From contig DASWOP010000279.1 in the NCBI GenBank assembly GCA_036404255.1, positions 1 to 10,541 of the forward strand: a DNA stretch of 10,541 nt. Reading direction: 5' to 3'. The first letter of the stretch is position 1. Every line of letters begins with the position of its first letter. A program made the position numbers and the translations under genes. The notes beneath the pieces are model-generated. The model saw only the letters and a program-made list of their open reading frames with translations, was not told the DNA's origin and made no database searches. The DNA is from JARLFX01 sp036404255. Its GTDB lineage: Bacteria > Acidobacteriota > Terriglobia > Terriglobales > Acidobacteriaceae. Shown here piece by piece: positions 6,861 to 10,541 of this stretch.

Positions 6861-7346
6861 CTAACGGACAGTCAGAATCACAGCAACCGGAAGCGTCTTG
6901 ATCGGATAGCACTGCATGTTATCGCACGATTGATATCGCAAAGCGCCGGCAAGCGTATAGCTGCCAGCGCGCACCGCGTTCACTCGCACTTTCACCACAA
7001 AATCGCCCGTGTAGACCGACAGTTTTTCACGTGGAGCGAAGCTGAAAGCGTACTTTGTGCCCGCCGGAAAGCGAATGCTATCGGCCTTCACGCCCGCCAG
7101 CGGCTGCAGCGTAAGCGTCGTCGGAATCAGCGTGGAATCGCCCGGCGTATGCGAATTAATATGCATCCCATCCGCCACGCGGAAGTAAAGTTCCACGTCA
7201 GAAGCCTTCCCCTCCTGCACCGTCGCAGGCTCTGCAATGTAGCTGACATGCCCTTTGCGAGCGGGCGAATCGAGATTCAGCGTCTGCGCGGAACCACATA
7301 CGCCGGCAAGCATCACAGCGAACGCAACGAATCGAGGCAGCATCAT
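6861..7346 (-). CDS. stand-alone DsbD N-terminal-like (DsbD-alpha / 'DsbC corrector') exported domain protein
   Basis: This 161-residue protein has a signal peptide (hydrophobic 4-18, likely cleavage after GSA at 20) and one beta-rich domain of the type found at the periplasmic N-terminus of DsbD. Family marks are DGMHINSHTPGDSTLIPTTL (59-78), FAPREKLSVYTGDF (103-116) and the end segment LRYQSCDNMQCYP with Cys141 and Cys146, the likely redox pair. In DsbD this domain takes electrons from the membrane part and passes them to DsbC or CcmG-type partners. Here there is no membrane domain and no C-terminal thioredoxin. The TGA of the upstream tlpA-like gene overlaps the ATG in TGATG, so translation is coupled; a GTG one codon earlier is an alternative start. 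The neighbour supplies a membrane-anchored thioredoxin, so the two probably form a periplasmic thiol relay. The redox partner in vivo is not known. Confidence 0.8.
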   Translation of the reverse strand: MMLPRFVAFAVMLAGVCGSAQTLNLDSPARKGHVSYIAEPATVQEGKASDVELYFRVADGMHINSHTPGDSTLIPTTLTLQPLAGVKADSIRFPAGTKYAFSFAPREKLSVYTGDFVVKVRVNAVRAGSYTLAGALRYQSCDNMQCYPIKTLPVAVILTVR

Positions 7347-7963
7347 CACTGCGCCGCCAGCGCCTTCCTGATGTTGGCCTCCACCTCATCCTTCGAACCA
7401 AGGCCTGAGGTCTCTTCCACAATCTTGCCATTGCGGCCAATGTAGAAGGACTCCGGCAGAAAATCTACACCGCCAAAGGCCTTAGCCACCTTGCCATCCG
7501 CGAGCATCAGCGGATAATTCACACCAGTCTTCCCTGCCACCTTCAACATCTCCTCACGGCTCGGATTGTCCTGCGCAATGCCCAGCGCCTGGAACCCCTG
7601 CCCCCCATACTTCTGCTGAAACTCCGCGAACCACGGCATCTCCACCTTGCACGGAGCGCACCACGTAGCCCAGAAATTGACCAGAACGGCCTTGCCCTTC
7701 AGGTCAGCAAGCGAGACCTTCTGCCCATCCAGCGTGGTCAGCGTGAAATCCGGCGCTGGCTTACCGCGCAGATCGGCCATGCCCTCTGTGCTATCAGCAT
7801 TCGCGCTGGAGGAAGCATCCCCCGGTGTGACCGGCATAAGCTGCACCTGCATGGGCTGCTGCGCGGCTGCCTGTTTGCGGCGCTGGAAGTTGTGCCAACC
7901 GGCCCAGAAGATGGCGGTGAAGACGATAGCGAGAACCAGCAGGACTGCGGCATTACGTTTCAT
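7346..7963 (-). CDS. membrane-anchored TlpA/ResA-like thioredoxin
   Basis: The 205-residue protein is anchored by one N-terminal segment (residues 6-23, AVLLVLAIVFTAIFWAGW) and carries a TlpA-like thioredoxin domain (about 66-205) outside the membrane. The fold markers are GKPAPDFTLTTLDG (67-80), VLVNFWATWCAPCKVEMPWF with the redox pair Cys102/Cys105, and FLPESFYIGRNGKIV with the cis-proline Pro170. Such proteins reduce disulfides in apocytochrome c or in other exported proteins. An extension to an upstream ATG at 8107 would overlap the divergent kdsD gene and precede the membrane anchor with unrelated residues, so I take ATG 7963; its ribosome site is weak (AGGGTGA close to the ATG). A sigma70-like promoter is visible 18-46 nt upstream. 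The stop codon overlaps the start of the DsbD-alpha-like gene. Whether it is ResA/CcmG-like or a general reductase cannot be settled here. Confidence 0.88.
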   Translation of the reverse strand: MKRNAAVLLVLAIVFTAIFWAGWHNFQRRKQAAAQQPMQVQLMPVTPGDASSSANADSTEGMADLRGKPAPDFTLTTLDGQKVSLADLKGKAVLVNFWATWCAPCKVEMPWFAEFQQKYGGQGFQALGIAQDNPSREEMLKVAGKTGVNYPLMLADGKVAKAFGGVDFLPESFYIGRNGKIVEETSGLGSKDEVEANIRKALAAQ

Positions 7964-7980
7964 GGTCACCCTGTTACCAG

Positions 7981-8009
7981 TGTATAAGTTTGGCGGCCTC
8001 TCTTCGCAA
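7981..8009 (-). promoter_or_regulatory. candidate sigma70 promoter of the tlpA-like/dsbD-like operon
   Basis: On the minus strand TTGCGA (8009-8004) and TATACA (7986-7981) are separated by exactly 17 nt. Each matches its consensus at 4 of 6 positions. Transcription would start near 7974, about 11 nt before the ATG at 7963. The divergent kdsD start lies 34 nt from the -35 element. Within the leader GGTCAC-CCT-GTTACC (7964-7978) is a near-perfect dyad that could be an operator. Confidence 0.4.
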
Positions 8010-8043
8010 ATCCGGGCCGAATCGCATAGTGTTAACCTGACCG

Positions 8044-9027
8044 ATGAGCAAACCAATCTCCAGCCCCGCAGAATTCGTCCGGATCGAAGCCACTGCGCTA
8101 ACCGCACTGGCTGATCGCATGGACGGCGCCATGAGCGACCCCTTTGAACGCGCCGTCAACCTGCTGGCCGCCTGCGCCTCCATCCAGCGGCGCGTCGTGC
8201 TGATGGGCATGGGCAAGAGCGGCATCATCGCCCAGAAGATAGCCGCCACCCTGAGTTCCACCGGCACCCCTTCCCTCTTCCTCCACCCCGCAGAGGCCAT
8301 CCACGGCGACCTGGGCGCGGTGGCCAAAGGCGACGTCGTCATCGCCCTCTCCTCCAGCGGCGAGACCGACGAGATCACCCGCCTTCTGCCCGTGGTCAAG
8401 CGCCTGGGCGACGTTCTCATCTGCTTCTGCGGCAACACCGAATCCACCCTGGCGCAAGCCAGCGACGTAGTCCTCGACTGCTGCGTCACCGAGGAGGCCT
8501 GCTCGCTCAACCTGGCCCCCACCGCCTCCACCACCGTCATGCTCGCCCTGGGCGACGCCCTGGCAATGGAGGTCAGTCGCCGCCGCGGCTTCAAGGCAGA
8601 GGACTTCGCCGACCTGCACCCCGGCGGCAAGCTGGGCAAGCGGCTGACGCGAGTCTCCCAACTGATGCACATGGGCGATGCCCTGCCCGCCGTACCCCCC
8701 ACCACCCCCATGCGCGACGTGATCTACGAAATGTCCCGCAAAGGCTTGGGCATGACCACGGTGCTCGAAGACGGCAAGCTGCTAGGCATCATCTCCGACG
8801 GCGACCTGCGCCGCCTGCTGGAGCGCGAAAATGGTCACGCCTTAGACAAGACCGCCGCCGACGTAATGAACCCCCACCCCCGTACCATCGCAGGCAACGT
8901 CCTCGCCACCAGCGCCCTCGCGGTGATGGAGGAGAAGAAAATCACTTCGCTGATTGTGGTGGATGCTACACAGACCGTCGAAGGCGTCATTCACCTGCAT
9001 GATCTGTGGGGAACGGAACTGATCTGA
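8044..9027 (+). CDS. kdsD: D-arabinose-5-phosphate isomerase (Kdo biosynthesis)
   Basis: The 327-residue enzyme interconverts D-ribulose 5-phosphate and D-arabinose 5-phosphate, the first committed step to the lipopolysaccharide sugar Kdo. It has a SIS domain (about 40-185) followed by two CBS domains (about 205-262 and 270-327). SIS-domain marks are VLMGMGKSGIIAQKIAATLS (Lys58), FLHPAEAIHGDLG, ALSSSGETDEI (Glu110), CVTEEACSLNLAPTAST (Glu151) and DLHPGGKLGKRL (His192). These lie one position off the active-site Lys59, Glu111, Glu152 and His193 that I recall for E. coli KdsD (328 aa), so the enzyme looks complete. The ATG has no clear ribosome site, but the family-like N-terminus begins right here. 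It is divergent from the tlpA-like operon (80 nt apart) and converges with the Smr gene, 21 nt away. No kdsA, kdsB or kdsC is in the window. Confidence 0.95.
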   Translation: MSKPISSPAEFVRIEATALTALADRMDGAMSDPFERAVNLLAACASIQRRVVLMGMGKSGIIAQKIAATLSSTGTPSLFLHPAEAIHGDLGAVAKGDVVIALSSSGETDEITRLLPVVKRLGDVLICFCGNTESTLAQASDVVLDCCVTEEACSLNLAPTASTTVMLALGDALAMEVSRRRGFKAEDFADLHPGGKLGKRLTRVSQLMHMGDALPAVPPTTPMRDVIYEMSRKGLGMTTVLEDGKLLGIISDGDLRRLLERENGHALDKTAADVMNPHPRTIAGNVLATSALAVMEEKKITSLIVVDATQTVEGVIHLHDLWGTELI

Positions 9028-9048
9028 GAGAGGCGAAGAGCCCGCAGT

Positions 9049-9351
9049 TCAGTAACGAAAGTGACGAGTGTCTGGCGCGTCGTCAGGTAGCGGGCGTTTG
9101 GGGTGGACACGGGTAGCTCCGGGATTGCCAGGGACGGGGACGAAGCCTCGGATGCAGTGCGCGTTCGATTCCAGGTATTCATGCAGCGCGAGCTTGATGA
9201 CTCCGCCGCGGCCGCTGGAGCCGTAACCGTGAATGACCTCAATGGGGCCGATGTGGCCGCTACGGACACACTGGTTGTAGAAGTCAATGAACTGCACGAT
9301 TGCCTCCGGTACAGTGCAGCCGTGAAGGTCAATAGTGCGGGGCTTGGCCAA
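9049..9351 (-). CDS. small Smr (MutS2 C-terminal-like) domain protein
   Basis: The 100-residue protein is essentially one Smr domain. It shows IDLHGCTVPEA (7-17), the first conserved motif; EVIHGYGSSGRGGVIK (38-53), matching the HGxG loop; and GNPGATRVHP (75-84), matching the third motif. Smr domains bind nucleic acid and several are endonucleases; in MutS2 they act on branched DNA or on stalled ribosomes and mRNA, but stand-alone bacterial forms are poorly defined. The start is TTG at 9351, supported by GGAG (9361-9358) 6 nt upstream; there is no ATG or GTG in the same frame between here and the proS start. The frame stays open further upstream, antisense to proS, so a longer N-terminus with another rare start cannot be fully excluded. 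It converges with kdsD and diverges from proS (112 nt). Confidence 0.82.
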   Translation of the reverse strand: MAKPRTIDLHGCTVPEAIVQFIDFYNQCVRSGHIGPIEVIHGYGSSGRGGVIKLALHEYLESNAHCIRGFVPVPGNPGATRVHPKRPLPDDAPDTRHFRY

Positions 9352-9449
9352 GAGGTTCTCCGTAGTGCTGCTCTTACTGGAACGATAAACGAAATCGGCG
9401 TTGAAGGTGCGCGCGCGGAGCGCGCCTTTCGCCGTCCGCGCAGGACCGA

Positions 9450-9455
9450 TACAAT
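9450..9455 (+). promoter_or_regulatory. -10 element of a probable leaderless proS promoter
   Basis: TACAAT matches the -10 consensus at 5 of 6 positions and ends 8 nt before the proS ATG, so transcription should start at or within about 2 nt of the start codon. The base stretch at the -35 position (TTTCGC, 9427-9432) is a poor match. No Shine-Dalgarno sequence stands before the ATG, in keeping with a leaderless message. Confidence 0.4.
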
Positions 9456-9463
9456 CAATACAT

Positions 9464-10541
9464 AATGCAACGCTGGTCGAAACTCTTCATTCCTACTCTT
9501 CGCGAAGCCCCGGCAGATGCCGAGGTCGCGAGCCATAAGCTTCTGCTCCGCGCGGGCTATATCCGCCAGCTTGGTGCCGGTCTCTATAGCTATCTGCCGC
9601 TCGGCACCCGGGCCTTCAACAAGATCGTCGCCATTGTGCGCGAGGAGATGGACACCATCGGGCAGGAGTTTCTGCTGCCCGCGCTGAATCCGCGTGAGGT
9701 TTGGGAAGAGAGCGGCCGCTGGGCCGGCATGGGCGACAACATGTTCCGCCTGAAGGACCGCAAGGGCGCCGACCTCTGCCTCGGCATGACGCACGAAGAG
9801 GTGATGACCTCCGTGGCGCGCAACGAGCTCCGCAGCTACAAGCAGCTGCCGCAGATCTGGTACCAGATTCAGAACAAGTTCCGCGACGAACCGCGGCCCA
9901 AGAGTGGGCTGCTGCGCGTGCGCCAGTTCACCATGAAGGACGCCTACTCGTTCGATATCGACGAAGCCGGGCTGGACGAAAGCTATCGCAAGCACGACGA
10001 GGTCTACCGCCGCATCTTCACCCGCTGCGGGCTAAAATTCGTCGCCGTCGAGGCCGATTCCGGCGCTATGGGCGGCTCGCAGTCGCAGGAGTTCATGGTC
10101 TACACCGACGCGGGTGAGGATCTAATCGCAAGCTGTAGCGAGTGCGGCTACGCGGCCAATCTCGAGAAGGCAACATCGAAGCTCGATCCCGTCACTGACC
10201 TCGCTGCAACTGGCGATGGCCTGCCAGAGCTTGTCCACACGCCGGAACAAAAGACCATCGATGAAGTGGGCGCTTTCCTCAAAGTCGCGCCGCAGCACCA
10301 GATCAAGACCATGGTCTACACCGCCATTGCCGCAGATGGCAGCACACGCGGCGTAGTCGCCTTCCTGCGCGGCGACCATCAACTGAACGAAGCGAAGTTA
10401 AACGGCATCGCCGCTGCAGCCGAGCTGCGCCCTGCAACTCCCGAAGAGATTCAGGCTATCTTCAAGACTCCCGCAGGCTATCTCGGTCCGATTGGCATTG
10501 AAGCTGCGCCGCATCCGAAGAAGCCAGGTACGCTGGTCATT
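9464..10541 (+). CDS. proS: prolyl-tRNA synthetase, bacterial type, 5' part (runs off right edge)
   Basis: The enzyme charges tRNA-Pro with proline. The frame is open from ATG 9464 to the window edge, 359 codons of a usual 570 or so. The start fits the family opening (QRWSKLFIPTLREAPADAEV, then SHKLLLRAGYIRQLGAGLYSYLPLG). Class II features follow: LPALNP (71-76), MTHEE (108-112, the TxE loop for proline) and motif 2, FRDEPRPKSGLLRVRQFTMK (139-158). EADSGAMGGSQSQEF (196-210) leads into the inserted editing domain from about 225, with HQIKTMVY (278-285) carrying the editing-site Lys281; this marks the bacterial ProS with Ala-tRNA-Pro proofreading. Compared with the common FGLLRGREF, motif 2 here reads SGLLRVRQF, a variant to be aware of rather than a sign of inactivity. 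Motif 3 and the anticodon-binding domain lie outside the window. Confidence 0.96.

Noticed and set aside
7964..8107. N-terminal extension of the TlpA-like protein
   Set aside because: It overlaps kdsD on the other strand and contains the predicted promoter; the membrane anchor begins at ATG 7963.
8991..9995. Minus-strand open frame of 334 codons across the Smr gene and the proS 5' end
   Set aside because: It is antisense to proS, in a different frame from the Smr protein, and has no family resemblance.

Overview
The window reads as chromosomal DNA of a GC-rich Gram-negative bacterium, most likely an Acidobacteriota of the Terriglobia type. This is inferred from the wording of the proteins (KdsD, Smr, MsrPQ, the hydratase) and from abundant hairpin-bearing intergenic repeats beginning TGTCATTCTGAGCG. 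KdsD implies Kdo-containing lipopolysaccharide, hence an outer membrane. No search could be run, so the taxon is an inference.

Layout, left to right. Positions 1-2417 (minus strand): msrP (Tat-exported molybdopterin methionine-sulfoxide reductase), msrQ (its haem membrane partner, 4 nt downstream) and, 67 nt further on, the exported N-terminal part of a DUF1800 protein that runs off the left edge. Positions 2668-3429 (+): a 2-keto-4-pentenoate hydratase-like enzyme, divergent from msrP. Positions 3622-5229 (+): malate synthase A (aceB), with dispersed repeats before and after it. Positions 5230-5742: about 510 bp of non-coding DNA that is largely a mosaic of hairpin repeats. Positions 5743-6276 (minus): a membrane-anchored or exported protein of unknown function with visibly lower GC. 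Positions 6277-6860: 584 bp without a gene, holding GC-rich hairpins, a phased set of weak DnaA-box-like 9-mers, an AT-rich tract with five AAATATTT-type palindromes, and a T9-G10-A-G5 homopolymer junction. Positions 6861-7963 (minus): a translationally coupled pair, a membrane-anchored TlpA-like thioredoxin followed by a stand-alone DsbD N-terminal-like domain. Positions 8044-9027 (+): kdsD. Positions 9049-9351 (minus): a small Smr-domain protein with a TTG start. Positions 9464 to the right edge (+): proS, 5' part only, apparently leaderless.

Functionally the window mixes housekeeping genes (aceB, kdsD, proS) with two envelope redox modules: MsrPQ repairs oxidised methionine in periplasmic proteins, and TlpA plus the DsbD-alpha-like protein probably handle periplasmic thiols. 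I see no phage, transposase, CRISPR, toxin-antitoxin, rRNA or tRNA genes, and no clear new multi-gene system. The least explained parts are the 6.3-6.86 kb non-coding block, the lone gene at 5743-6276 lying between two repeat-rich stretches, and the TlpA/DsbD-alpha pair without a visible DsbD membrane domain.
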